From assembly GCA_020628265.1 (NCBI GenBank), contig JAHDFG010000021.1, positions 1 to 16,047 on the forward strand: a stretch of DNA of 16,047 nt. Direction: 5' to 3'. This document shows, piece by piece, positions 1 through 7,412 of the stretch. How positions within the stretch are numbered: position 1 is the stretch's first letter; each line of letters starts with the position of its first letter. The notes below the pieces were generated by a model. The model was not told where the DNA came from. It ran no database searches and saw nothing but the letters and a program-made list of their open reading frames with translations. A program made the position numbers and the translations under genes. This stretch comes from Pseudooctadecabacter sp. (GTDB lineage: Bacteria > Pseudomonadota > Alphaproteobacteria > Rhodobacterales > Rhodobacteraceae).

Positions 1-362
1 GCTGGTACCGGTACCGCCAGCGGCCCGAGAAAGACGGCTCCTCCAACAGCACGAAGGGCATCAGTTTCGATGACTTCGTCAACGAATACGCCAAGGGCTC
101 ACCGGCCCATTGGGCCCATGTCGGCAGCCCTGAAAAGTTCCTGCGCCGCGGCAGCGGAGAGATCATCATCGACCACCTGTTCCAGTACGAACAGTTCGAT
201 AAACTCGTCTCGTTCTTCGAGGACCGGCTGGGGATCGAGATTGAGCTGAAACAACGCAATGTCTCCCCCGACGGTGATCTGACCCTGTCCGAGAAGACCG
301 AGGCCAAGCTGATGCGCAAGCGGCCCGAGATGTATTCGGATTGGGAACTGGCGCGGCGCTAG
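1..362 (+). CDS. Sulfotransferase-family protein, C-terminal fragment
   Basis: This is the only plus-strand gene, and its 5' part lies outside the window. The open frame has its first full codon at base 3 and ends with TAG at 360-362, giving about 119 residues. The fragment starts WYRYRQRPE. It later has a hydrophobic strand followed by DHLFQYEQFDKL and a charged C-terminal helix ending in SDWELARR. From memory this matches the C-terminal half of a Rhodobacteraceae family of about 200-220 residues. That family is annotated as sulfotransferase (P-loop, PAPS-dependent), and sometimes wrongly as gamma-glutamyl kinase. The PAPS-binding loop would be in the missing N-terminus, so activity cannot be judged here. 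The acceptor substrate is unknown. Its stop codon overlaps the stop of the convergent SLC13 gene. Confidence 0.7.
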   Translation, partial: WYRYRQRPEKDGSSNSTKGISFDDFVNEYAKGSPAHWAHVGSPEKFLRRGSGEIIIDHLFQYEQFDKLVSFFEDRLGIEIELKQRNVSPDGDLTLSEKTEAKLMRKRPEMYSDWELARR

Positions 363-2248
363 AAGAACAGCTGTAGCCCTGTCAGGGACACGACGAGGAA
401 CAGGATCGTCATCACCCCGCCAGACTTTACGAAATCCACAACGCGGTAGCCTGCGGGCCCCATGATCAGGGCGTTCACCTGATGGGTCGGGATCAGGAAC
501 GAGTTCGAGGTCGAAATCGCGACCGTCAGCGCAAAGATCGCAGGATCGCCCCCAGCCGACACCGCAATCGATACAGCCAGTGGCACCAGTAGCACCGTTG
601 CACCTACGTTCGACATCACCAGCGTGAAGGCCGTGGCAAGGACAGCCAGCCCCGCCTGCAACGACCAGATTGGCCAGCCGTCCAGCAAGGTCAGCACATG
701 GCCCGCGATCCACGCCGCCGTACCAGTATTCTGGACGGCCTGCCCCAACGGGATAAGCGAGGCCAAGAGGAACACGGTGCTCCAGCTGACGGCCTCATAG
801 GCCTCATCAATCGACAGCACGCGCGACAGCACCATGCCGATGGCCCCAGCCAGCAACGCGAGTGACAGGCGGACATCGGTGAACAGGATCAGGAAAAGGG
901 CCAGCAGGAAGAATGCAAGCGCCCAGCCGACCTTGTGGGGGCGCAGTTCTTCTTGCGGGAAGTCAGAGGTCACGACGACGAAGTCACGGTCGGATTTCAA
1001 CCGCGTGAGCCTGTCCCATTGGACGTGGACAACCGCCGTGTCGCCGGCCTGAAACGGTACCTGTCCGATGTGCGTAGCGACGTGATCCTCGGTCTCGACA
1101 TGGCTCAGGGTCTCTTCGCCACGGTGGATGGCAAGCAATGACAGACCGTGGGTGGACCGCAAGCGCAGATCGATGGGCGTTTGACCGATCACAGAGGACC
1201 CCGGCGGGATCACGATTTCGGCCACACCGGACTGGGTCGGCGCGAAATCATCGGCAAAGACATCTAATTGGGGCAGGATCTCCAGCCCGTAGGGTTTGGC
1301 GAATTCATCTTCCACCACACGGCGCAGGCCCAGCACGGCAAGGCGTGCGGGGCATTCAATCGTCGTGTCCGCCATGGGCGCGATGACCTTGTGGCCGCGA
1401 TAGGACGTACCAAGGATGTACATATGGTGCGCGACCATCATGTCCGACAACGTATGCCCCGTCAGGATTGAGCCAGGCGGCACACGAACCTCGAACATAT
1501 CGGCGCGTAGCCCATAGGTGTTTTCGATAAAGGCCTGCATGGACCGACCAGAGCCCCCGTCGGCCCCGCGGTCCCGTTGGGTCGGCAGGACCCAGCGGCC
1601 GAAGATCACGAAATAGAGGATGCCGGTGAGTACCAGCATCAGTCCGACCGGTGTGACCGAAAACAGCCCAAAGGGTTCCATCTGCTGCGCCTCGGGCAGC
1701 ATCGCATTCGACGACAACACAAGATCATTGAGCAGGATCAACGGGGACGAGCCAACCATCGTAATTGTGCCGCCAAGGATCGCACAAAAGCCCATGGGCA
1801 TGGCCAGACGGCTCATCGGGATGGACGTCCGGGCGGAAATCCGGCTGATCACAGGAAGGAACAACGCGGCCGCACCGACGTTCTGCATGAAAGAAGAGAT
1901 GACACCCACAACGCCGGAGACAATCGGAATGATCCGGCCCTCGGTCGTCCCGCCGCGTTTCAGGATCAGGGCCGCCACCTTGGACATCAGCCCCGTCTTG
2001 TCGAGGCCGCCGCCAATGATCATCACAGCAATGATCGACATAACCGCGTTTGACGAAAAGCCAGTGAAGAGTTGCGCAGGGTCCGCCAGATTGCCCAATC
2101 CGGGCAAATAGCTGAGCGCACCCAACAAGACCATCACGAGGACTGCGGCTATATCAATGCGGATGATTTCGGAAACAAAAAGCCCGACCGTGAGGGCCAG
2201 CAGCGCAAGCACCACCGCCATCTCATATGTCAAAGCCATTGATTCCAT
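359..2248 (-). CDS. SLC13-family permease with two RCK_C (TrkA_C) domains
   Basis: A 629-residue inner-membrane permease of the divalent-anion/Na+ symporter (SLC13, ArsB/NhaD) superfamily. About five to six helices occupy residues 10-220. Two soluble RCK_C-like regions follow at roughly 250-310 and 340-425, then more helices from 440 to the end. The two inverted-repeat signature segments are visible: SSFMQNVGAAALFLPV near residue 118, and MSNVGATVLLVPLA near 545 followed by ISTSNSFLIPTHQVNAL. The frame stays open far upstream through the tRNA, but the likely start is ATG at 2248, preceded by an AAGGGGGG purine run; ATG at 2239 is the alternative. Relatives with this layout move sulfate, dicarboxylates or other oxyanions. 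The substrate here cannot be read from sequence. The gene ends in TAG at 361-359 on the same CTAG used by the convergent sulfotransferase. Confidence 0.9.
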   Translation of the reverse strand: MESMALTYEMAVVLALLALTVGLFVSEIIRIDIAAVLVMVLLGALSYLPGLGNLADPAQLFTGFSSNAVMSIIAVMIIGGGLDKTGLMSKVAALILKRGGTTEGRIIPIVSGVVGVISSFMQNVGAAALFLPVISRISARTSIPMSRLAMPMGFCAILGGTITMVGSSPLILLNDLVLSSNAMLPEAQQMEPFGLFSVTPVGLMLVLTGILYFVIFGRWVLPTQRDRGADGGSGRSMQAFIENTYGLRADMFEVRVPPGSILTGHTLSDMMVAHHMYILGTSYRGHKVIAPMADTTIECPARLAVLGLRRVVEDEFAKPYGLEILPQLDVFADDFAPTQSGVAEIVIPPGSSVIGQTPIDLRLRSTHGLSLLAIHRGEETLSHVETEDHVATHIGQVPFQAGDTAVVHVQWDRLTRLKSDRDFVVVTSDFPQEELRPHKVGWALAFFLLALFLILFTDVRLSLALLAGAIGMVLSRVLSIDEAYEAVSWSTVFLLASLIPLGQAVQNTGTAAWIAGHVLTLLDGWPIWSLQAGLAVLATAFTLVMSNVGATVLLVPLAVSIAVSAGGDPAIFALTVAISTSNSFLIPTHQVNALIMGPAGYRVVDFVKSGGVMTILFLVVSLTGLQLFF

Positions 2249-2434
2249 GGCCCCCCCCTTCGTATCGCAGTGTACCCAAGACGGCCCCCAATGATACGGC
2301 CAATCGGACGACGTGTTTAAGGCCACCTTTGCTTTCAAGGGGCAGACCACATGCAGACACCCTGCCCGGCTGAGACCTGCCACGAAAGAAAGGGGCACAG
2401 CAGCACAAGGCAACCAACGAAGAATGGAGGGAAG

Positions 2435-2524
2435 TGGCGGACAGGAAGGGATTCGAACCCTCGAGACGGTTTCCCGCCTACGCACTTTCCAGGCGCGCGC
2501 CTTCGACCACTCGGCCACCTGTCC
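2435..2524 (-). tRNA. tRNA-Ser(GGA), CCA encoded
   Basis: On the minus strand the cloverleaf reads as follows. The acceptor arm GGACAGG pairs with CCTGTCC. U8 and G9 are followed by a D arm with GCC/GGC and the GAGTGGTCGAA loop. The anticodon stem CGCGC/GTGCG carries loop CTGGAAA, so the anticodon is GGA (reads UCC/UCU). A long class II variable arm (GGCGGGAAACCGTC region) precedes the T loop GGTTCGAATCC. The discriminator is G at 2438, and CCA is encoded at 2437-2435. The long variable arm is diagnostic for serine. No integrase or duplicated 3' end is visible nearby, so this copy does not look used as an attachment site. The 210-bp gap upstream (2525-2734) must hold its promoter unless it is read from the operon above. 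I could not find a convincing -35/-10 pair there. Confidence 0.97.
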
Positions 2525-2575
2525 GAGGCGGGGTCTACCCGTGTTGGGGGGCGGGGTGCAAGAGGATAATGCAGT

Positions 2576-2598
2576 TTTTTCGCACGGCTTTTTCGCAC
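2576..2598. repeat. Tandem 10-bp direct repeat upstream of tRNA-Ser
   Basis: The 10-mer TTTTTCGCAC occurs at 2576-2585 and again at 2589-2598, a 13-bp period. On the minus strand it reads GTGCGAAAAA twice, ending about 52 bases before the first base of tRNA-Ser. A phased A-tract pair in that position could be an upstream activating or bending element for the tRNA promoter, but only the repeat itself is observed. Confidence 0.4.
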
Positions 2599-2734
2599 AG
2601 CCCGTGATCCAAATGCGCCGCTGGCGCGGCCCTTGATTTTTTGTCAGCGGGTGGCGGATCTCGGCGCGAGCATTCGGGCTGCGCGCACAAAGGCATCCCG
2701 ACCCTCCGGGGGGAGTTTTAGGGTCAGAAGAAGA

Positions 2735-3106
2735 TCAGCCTTTGTGGTGGCGCGCCGCGAGGAGGAACGCCAGTCCCAGAGCAACCTCGATCCCTGCTGC
2801 GACCAGCAACGCCTCTTTGTAGGGACCGGTGGTAAAGTGGAAGACGCCTGTCGCGGCCACGCCAAACCACACCAGCCCGACCAAAGTGGCAAATCGGGCG
2901 GCAAAAGGGCCTGGCTGCATGTCTCGCATCAAAAGCAACAGACCTCCGACGCCGATAGTGACAGGGGCCAACCGCTGGGCGGGGAAATCCATCGCGGGGC
3001 TGTAAGCGGTGGTATAGAGTGACAGGTAGACCGCCGGCGCAACCAGCAGCAGGATGCCCAGAGCGATGGCGAAGAGCCCCGTGGCGGTAAACAACGCTTT
3101 GTACAT
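2735..3106 (-). CDS. Small four-helix membrane protein, unknown function
   Basis: A 123-residue hydrophobic protein with about four predicted transmembrane helices, near residues 5-28, 45-62, 70-90 and 98-117. Between the first two helices is a loop with YTTAYSPAMDFPAQR, and the C-terminus is short and basic (AARHHKG). No catalytic motif is visible and I do not recognise the family with certainty; it resembles small DUF4345-like proteins of Rhodobacteraceae. The ATG at 3106 lies 2 nt after the alaX-like stop. A strong GGAGGG sits 6 nt upstream inside the end of that gene, so the two are probably co-translated. After the stop, GACCCT/AGGGTC arms (2725-2720 and 2705-2700) could form a stem-loop, but there is no U-run, so I do not call a terminator. 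Confidence 0.8.
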   Translation of the reverse strand: MYKALFTATGLFAIALGILLLVAPAVYLSLYTTAYSPAMDFPAQRLAPVTIGVGGLLLLMRDMQPGPFAARFATLVGLVWFGVAATGVFHFTTGPYKEALLVAAGIEVALGLAFLLAARHHKG

Positions 3107-3108
3107 GA

Positions 3109-3828
3109 TCAGCCCTCCAGATGCAGGTAGACGCGGCGGTTCTGCTTGCCCTTCTTTTCAATCTTGCCCAACCGGACGCGCCCGATCTCAGCGGTGAAGC
3201 GCACGTGCGTGCCGCCGCAGGGTTGCAGATCGGCTGTGTTCTCGCCCTCGCCAATGCGGACCAGCCGGATCTTGCCCGCGCCCTTGGGCGGGGCGACGGA
3301 CATGGTTTTCACAAGGCCGGGGTTGGCCGCAAGTTCCGCATCCGTGATCCATTCGGTCGTCACTTCGAAATCGCAATCGATCAGCTTGTTCAACGTCTCT
3401 TCCAGAGCGGCCTTGTCTTCGGGTGCGTCGGGCATATCGAAATCGAGCCGTCCTTTGTCAGGACTGATTGAACCGCCCGTCACCGGCAGAGGAATGACGA
3501 CAGATAGGAGATGAAGGGCCGTGTGCACCCGCATATGCCGGTGGCGACGTTCCCAGTTGATGGATTGTTTGACCCGTGCGCCCACGGGCGGCAGGGGGTT
3601 GGGTTCCGCCGGAACGAGGATCAGGCTGCCGCCCTCCCCTTTGACAGTGGTCGCAATCTCGATCGCGCCGCCGTTCCAGGACAATGTGCCGCTGTCCCCG
3701 GGCTGGCCACCGCTGGTGGCATAGAAAATCGTCTGGTCCAGCACGATGCCGCCTTCGTCCGTGACGGCAAAAACCTCGGCCTCGGCGTCGCGCAAGTAGG
3801 CGTCGTCGATGAACATTTGCTTGGTCAT
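3109..3828 (-). CDS. alaX: Alanyl-tRNA editing protein, AlaX type
   Basis: A 239-residue free-standing editing domain related to the AlaRS editing and C-terminal region. In known AlaX proteins this hydrolyses mischarged Ser- or Gly-tRNA(Ala). The zinc site expected for the family is visible: HxxxH as H102/H106 (VHTALH), and CxxxH as C204/H208 (PCGGTHV). The N-terminal half (residues 28-55, with YATSGGQPGDSG) matches the beta-barrel part shared with AlaRS, so this is the longer AlaX-M-like form and not the minimal AlaX-S. Translation starts at ATG 3828, overlapping the upstream channel gene by 4 nt (ATGA), which indicates coupling. The small membrane protein follows 2 nt downstream. AlaX next to a channel and cysteine synthase is not an obvious functional set; the arrangement may simply be inherited synteny. 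Confidence 0.93.
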   Translation of the reverse strand: MTKQMFIDDAYLRDAEAEVFAVTDEGGIVLDQTIFYATSGGQPGDSGTLSWNGGAIEIATTVKGEGGSLILVPAEPNPLPPVGARVKQSINWERRHRHMRVHTALHLLSVVIPLPVTGGSISPDKGRLDFDMPDAPEDKAALEETLNKLIDCDFEVTTEWITDAELAANPGLVKTMSVAPPKGAGKIRLVRIGEGENTADLQPCGGTHVRFTAEIGRVRLGKIEKKGKQNRRVYLHLEG

Positions 3829-6290
3829 GTTGCGCTGTCCTTATCATCCGCGTCTGGCGCAGGATTGGCGGACCCAGCCGCATCGCGCAAGGTTTCCGGA
3901 TTGCGCAGCCAGACATCCCGTTGCGCAAAGGGAATTTCGATCCCTGCTTCGGCGAAGCGTTTATTGATCTGGTGGTTCATGTCCGAATGCACTGCCATCA
4001 CCCAATTCACATCCCGCAAGATCGCACGGATTTCGAAATCCAGACTGTCCGCGCCAAAGCCGCGGAAGAGGACTCCGGGCGCCGGATTCATCAGCACCAT
4101 GGGGTGGCTTTCTGCGATGTCTTTCAGGATTTCCGTGACCTTGTCGGTGTCGGTGCCATAGGCCACTCCGACCGGAACAATCACACGGCCGACACTGTTG
4201 CCTCGGGTCCAGTTCGTCACCTGACCGCTCACCAAATCGGCGTTGGGGATAATCACATCCGTGCGGTCGAAGGTCTCGATCCGGGTGGAGCGGACCGAAA
4301 TACCGCGCACGTAGCCCATCCGGTCGCCCACCTCGATCCAGTCGCCTTCGCTGATGGGCCGTTCGATCAGCAGGATGATCCCCGCCACAAAGTTGCTGAC
4401 GATGTTTTGCAGGCCAAAGCCGATGCCGACGGACAAAGCGCCCGCAACGATGGCAAGGCCGCTGAGGTCAATGCCGGCCATCGTAATCGCGATGATCGCG
4501 GCAACGAAAATCCCGACGTAGCCAAGACCCGCCACAATGGCGTTCTGTGCGCCCAGATCAAGGTTGGTGCGCGGCAGCACCGTCGTGCGCAGTGCGGCCT
4601 GAAACAGTCGCGTGACCGTGTAGCCGACAACAAAGATGACGGCGAACAGCAAGAAGGACGTCGGTGAGATACGGGTCTCGCCCACTGCGAACCCTTCTTG
4701 AAAACGGGTCCAGAGTTCGGTCAGGTCCGTCAGCTGCGCGCCCCAGATAATGGCCAGAACGGGCAACGACAAAGCGACGAGCAAGAAGCCGATCAGAACC
4801 GGCATAAGGGCGTCCTGCGCCCCATTCTCGGATTTGGACAACAGCGTATAGGTGTCCACAGACAGCCGCTGCAACAACAGCAGCAGGCCCAGCAGGTAGA
4901 GCGTATTGGCCGCGGGAAAGACCAGCGCGTCAATGGCATATGCATAGCCGATCGCGGCAGCCACAACCCCGATCACAGCTGCCATTTTCAGCCCGATACT
5001 CAGAAAACCGCGCAGGGTTTGACGGAAGGAACGTGGCGCGTCCTCTTCCTCGTCCGTGCGGACCCGCCGTAGGCTGTGTCCCAACCAATAAAGCACCCAA
5101 GCAAGGGCGGCCCCCAACGGGAACAGCAGGACGGATTGGGACACGGCCGACAAACCGTTCGTGGTCGCAAAGAGCTGCCCGAATGCGAACGCCGCCTGCG
5201 CATAGCCCAAAAGAACAAACTGCCGGTGGGCTTTCGTTGACACTTCGGTCGAAAGGCCCAGTGGGTGATCATCGACCTCAACGCGGGGGAGCAAAAGGCC
5301 AGCCAGCCAGTGCGCAAGGATCGGGAAAAGGCCGATCTGTGGCAAGGCCTCGATCAGGGTTGTCAAACGACGTCCCGCCATCCCTGTCAGCAACAGCGCC
5401 TGAGAGAGGGCTGCAAGACCCAGAACCGGAAGGATCACCTGTCCAAGGGAGAGCACGAAACGGACAACGCCCTGCCCTCGTTGTGTCCGCGCCTCAAGGG
5501 CGGTGCCCAAACGCCGGATCCACGACCGGCCCCGCAAAACAAGGACCATTGCAACGGCCAGCAGTGCAAGAATTGCAGGCAACCTGTCGTTAAAGGACGC
5601 CCAGCGGCTGGGGTTGTTCGTCTGTTCCAAAACCTCGCTGCGCACAGCGCGGATGGCGTCACTGACACCACTTAGCGCCCCGCCCCATCCCGTCGGGTTC
5701 AACGGCGACTGGGAGCGTTCGGCATATTGTTCCGCCTGCCGATCCCGTATCAGGTTGTCAATTTCCCCAATCAAACCGTTCGCTTGCGTATGAGCTTCGG
5801 CGGCAAGGATCGCAGGCGCCTGCAGCTGGTCCAGTTCGGCATTCAGATTGGTACGTCGGGCGGCGACCCGCAGATCTTCCTCACCGCTGTCGGGAACGGG
5901 GCCAAGGGCGGCGATTTGGGCGGTTAACGTCGCAATCCGGTCTGCGTTCACGGATTCACGATCAAGGAAAATGTCGCGCCAATCGGCCAGCTCACTTCGA
6001 AGGTCAGCAAAAACAGCGTTGGAGGCTCGACCGGACTGAAGCGCCGCAGTGACGCGGGTTGCAAAAGCCTCCCATTCCTCTTGATCCTCAAAGACAGGTG
6101 GCAAGGCTTCAGCCTTGGCCAGTTCCTCTTGCGTAAGGGGCTCGGCCGCGGTGCCGTCGCCCTGCCCGCTTGTGTCCGCGCTGGCATCACCGCCTGTGAC
6201 GGTATCGACGATCGTGCTGTCGGTTTGCGCCCAAAGCGGCGCCGCCGCCATGAGCAGGCCAACCAGCGCCAACCGTGACAACAATTGCAT
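3825..6290 (-). CDS. Large mechanosensitive channel (DUF3772 + MscS type)
   Basis: An 821-residue inner-membrane protein. Residues 1-22 form a signal peptide ending in PLWAQ. A periplasmic, helix-rich region of about 210 residues follows, resembling DUF3772 of MscK/YbiO-like proteins. From residue 237 on there are about ten helices. The pore helix and MscS signature lie at 611-648 (VGIGFGLQNI, then IERPISEGD). The beta-domain with IPNADLVSGQ is near 681-690, and the cytoplasmic alpha/beta domain runs to about 800. The family opens under membrane tension to release solutes in hypo-osmotic shock. Two starts are possible, GTG 6293 and ATG 6290. GGAAG lies 7 nt before the ATG but only 4 nt before the GTG, so I prefer the ATG, which overlaps the cysK stop as TGATG. 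The end overlaps the alaX-like start. Confidence 0.92.
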   Translation of the reverse strand: MQLLSRLALVGLLMAAAPLWAQTDSTIVDTVTGGDASADTSGQGDGTAAEPLTQEELAKAEALPPVFEDQEEWEAFATRVTAALQSGRASNAVFADLRSELADWRDIFLDRESVNADRIATLTAQIAALGPVPDSGEEDLRVAARRTNLNAELDQLQAPAILAAEAHTQANGLIGEIDNLIRDRQAEQYAERSQSPLNPTGWGGALSGVSDAIRAVRSEVLEQTNNPSRWASFNDRLPAILALLAVAMVLVLRGRSWIRRLGTALEARTQRGQGVVRFVLSLGQVILPVLGLAALSQALLLTGMAGRRLTTLIEALPQIGLFPILAHWLAGLLLPRVEVDDHPLGLSTEVSTKAHRQFVLLGYAQAAFAFGQLFATTNGLSAVSQSVLLFPLGAALAWVLYWLGHSLRRVRTDEEEDAPRSFRQTLRGFLSIGLKMAAVIGVVAAAIGYAYAIDALVFPAANTLYLLGLLLLLQRLSVDTYTLLSKSENGAQDALMPVLIGFLLVALSLPVLAIIWGAQLTDLTELWTRFQEGFAVGETRISPTSFLLFAVIFVVGYTVTRLFQAALRTTVLPRTNLDLGAQNAIVAGLGYVGIFVAAIIAITMAGIDLSGLAIVAGALSVGIGFGLQNIVSNFVAGIILLIERPISEGDWIEVGDRMGYVRGISVRSTRIETFDRTDVIIPNADLVSGQVTNWTRGNSVGRVIVPVGVAYGTDTDKVTEILKDIAESHPMVLMNPAPGVLFRGFGADSLDFEIRAILRDVNWVMAVHSDMNHQINKRFAEAGIEIPFAQRDVWLRNPETLRDAAGSANPAPDADDKDSAT

Positions 6291-7327
6291 CACACGTCTT
6301 CCATAACGGACGGGATTTCACGCGGCTCCTTGTCCAGCCACGCGGGCACAGGCAGACCCTTTTCGCGCAGGAATTCCGGATTAAAGAGTTTGGACTGATA
6401 GCGTGTGCCGTAGTCACACAGGATCGTCACAATCGTATGTCCCGGCCCCAATTCACGGGCAAGTCGAACAGCACCCGCGATATTTACACCGCTGGACCCA
6501 CCCAGACACAGGCCCTCGTCTGCCAGAAGATCGAAAACGTAGGGCAAGGCCTCTGCATCGTGGATGTTATAGGCGTAGTCCGGCTTCAGACCTTCAAGGT
6601 TCTTGGTGATGCGTACCTGCCCGATGCCTTCGTTGATCGACCCGCCTTCGGTCATCGTCAACTCACCCTTGGTGTAGTAATTGAAAAGGGCCGCGCCGTC
6701 GGGATCAGCCAGACCGATCTTGACGCCCTTGGGCTGAAGAACCTGCGCCACACCGGCGAGCGTGCCGCCAGATCCCACAGCGCAGATAAAACCGTCAACC
6801 TTGCCGCCGGTCTGTTCCCAAATCTCGGGTCCTGTTGTTTCAATATGGGCCTGACGGTTGGCCACGTTGTCAAACTGGTTGGCCCAGATGACGCCCTCGT
6901 TTGTTGTCCGTGCCAACTCGTTGGCCAGCCGCTCGGAATAGCGCACGAAGTTGTTTGGGTTGCGATAAGGCGCTGCCGGAACCTGCACCAGTTCCGCACC
7001 GGCCAGCCGCAGCATCTCTTTCTTTTCTTCGCTTTGGGTTTCGGGGATCACGATCACCGTCTTGAACCCCATGGACGCACCCACCAGGGCGAGGCCAATG
7101 CCGGTGTTGCCTGCAGTTCCTTCGACGATCGTCCCACCGGGTTTGAGCAATCCCTTCTCGACTGCATCCTTGATGATGAACAGCGCGGCACGGTCCTTTA
7201 CAGACTGGCCGGGGTTCATGAATTCAGCCTTGCCCAAAATCTCGCAGCCGGTGGCTTCGGACACGGCGCGCAAACGGATCAGGGGCGTGTTGCCCACAGC
7301 CTCGGCAAGGTCGGATCGGATCGTCAT
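6290..7327 (-). CDS. cysK: Cysteine synthase A (O-acetylserine sulfhydrylase)
   Basis: A 345-residue cytoplasmic PLP enzyme that makes cysteine from O-acetylserine and sulfide. The PLP lysine is K44 in NPGQSVKDRAA. The substrate-binding loop EGTAGNTGIG is at residues 69-78, and the phosphate-binding loop GSGGTLAG is near 185-192. The C-terminus (PVPAWLDKEPREIP) is longer than in E. coli CysK, as in the alphaproteobacterial form of about 345 residues. I chose ATG 7327, which has AAAGG 8 nt upstream and fits family length. ATG 7345 (GAGG, 5 nt) and ATG 7384 are in frame and possible. The gene sits 78 nt after trgB. In Rhodobacter sphaeroides, cysK lies immediately downstream of trgAB and contributes to tellurite resistance. 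Its stop overlaps the channel gene start. Confidence 0.93.
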   Translation of the reverse strand: MTIRSDLAEAVGNTPLIRLRAVSEATGCEILGKAEFMNPGQSVKDRAALFIIKDAVEKGLLKPGGTIVEGTAGNTGIGLALVGASMGFKTVIVIPETQSEEKKEMLRLAGAELVQVPAAPYRNPNNFVRYSERLANELARTTNEGVIWANQFDNVANRQAHIETTGPEIWEQTGGKVDGFICAVGSGGTLAGVAQVLQPKGVKIGLADPDGAALFNYYTKGELTMTEGGSINEGIGQVRITKNLEGLKPDYAYNIHDAEALPYVFDLLADEGLCLGGSSGVNIAGAVRLARELGPGHTIVTILCDYGTRYQSKLFNPEFLREKGLPVPAWLDKEPREIPSVMEDV

Positions 7328-7393
7328 GGTGGTTGCCTTTCCCATAGTCGCCTCAGGTGTAGGGGAGTGCTGGGAAACCTTCAACCAAATCAG

Positions 7394-7412
7394 TGCCTGA
7401 ACAGGTCAGGCA
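7394..7412 (-). other. Stem-loop spanning the trgB stop codon
   Basis: TGCCTGA and TCAGGCA are perfect 7-bp inverted arms around a 5-nt loop. On the transcript the TGA of the 5' arm is the trgB stop codon (7408-7406). No U-tract follows, so it is not a classical terminator. It could stabilise an upstream mRNA end or set trgB/cysK stoichiometry. Confidence 0.45.

Noticed and set aside
2249..2518. N-terminal extension of the SLC13 gene back to 2518
   Set aside because: The extension reads through the tRNA-Ser gene; ATG 2248 has a purine-rich SD and begins just before the first helix.
2435..2524. tRNA-Ser as an integration site
   Set aside because: No integrase, no duplicated tRNA 3' end, and ordinary core genes lie on both sides.
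2617..2646. Plus-strand hairpin GCCGC-TGGC-GCGGC followed by TTGATTTTTT
   Set aside because: It looks like a terminator, but no plus-strand gene lies upstream within 2 kb. I see no reason for one here.
2644..2904. 86-codon minus-strand open frame overlapping the small membrane protein
   Set aside because: It is out of frame with a better-supported gene that has a strong SD, and its translation shows no features.
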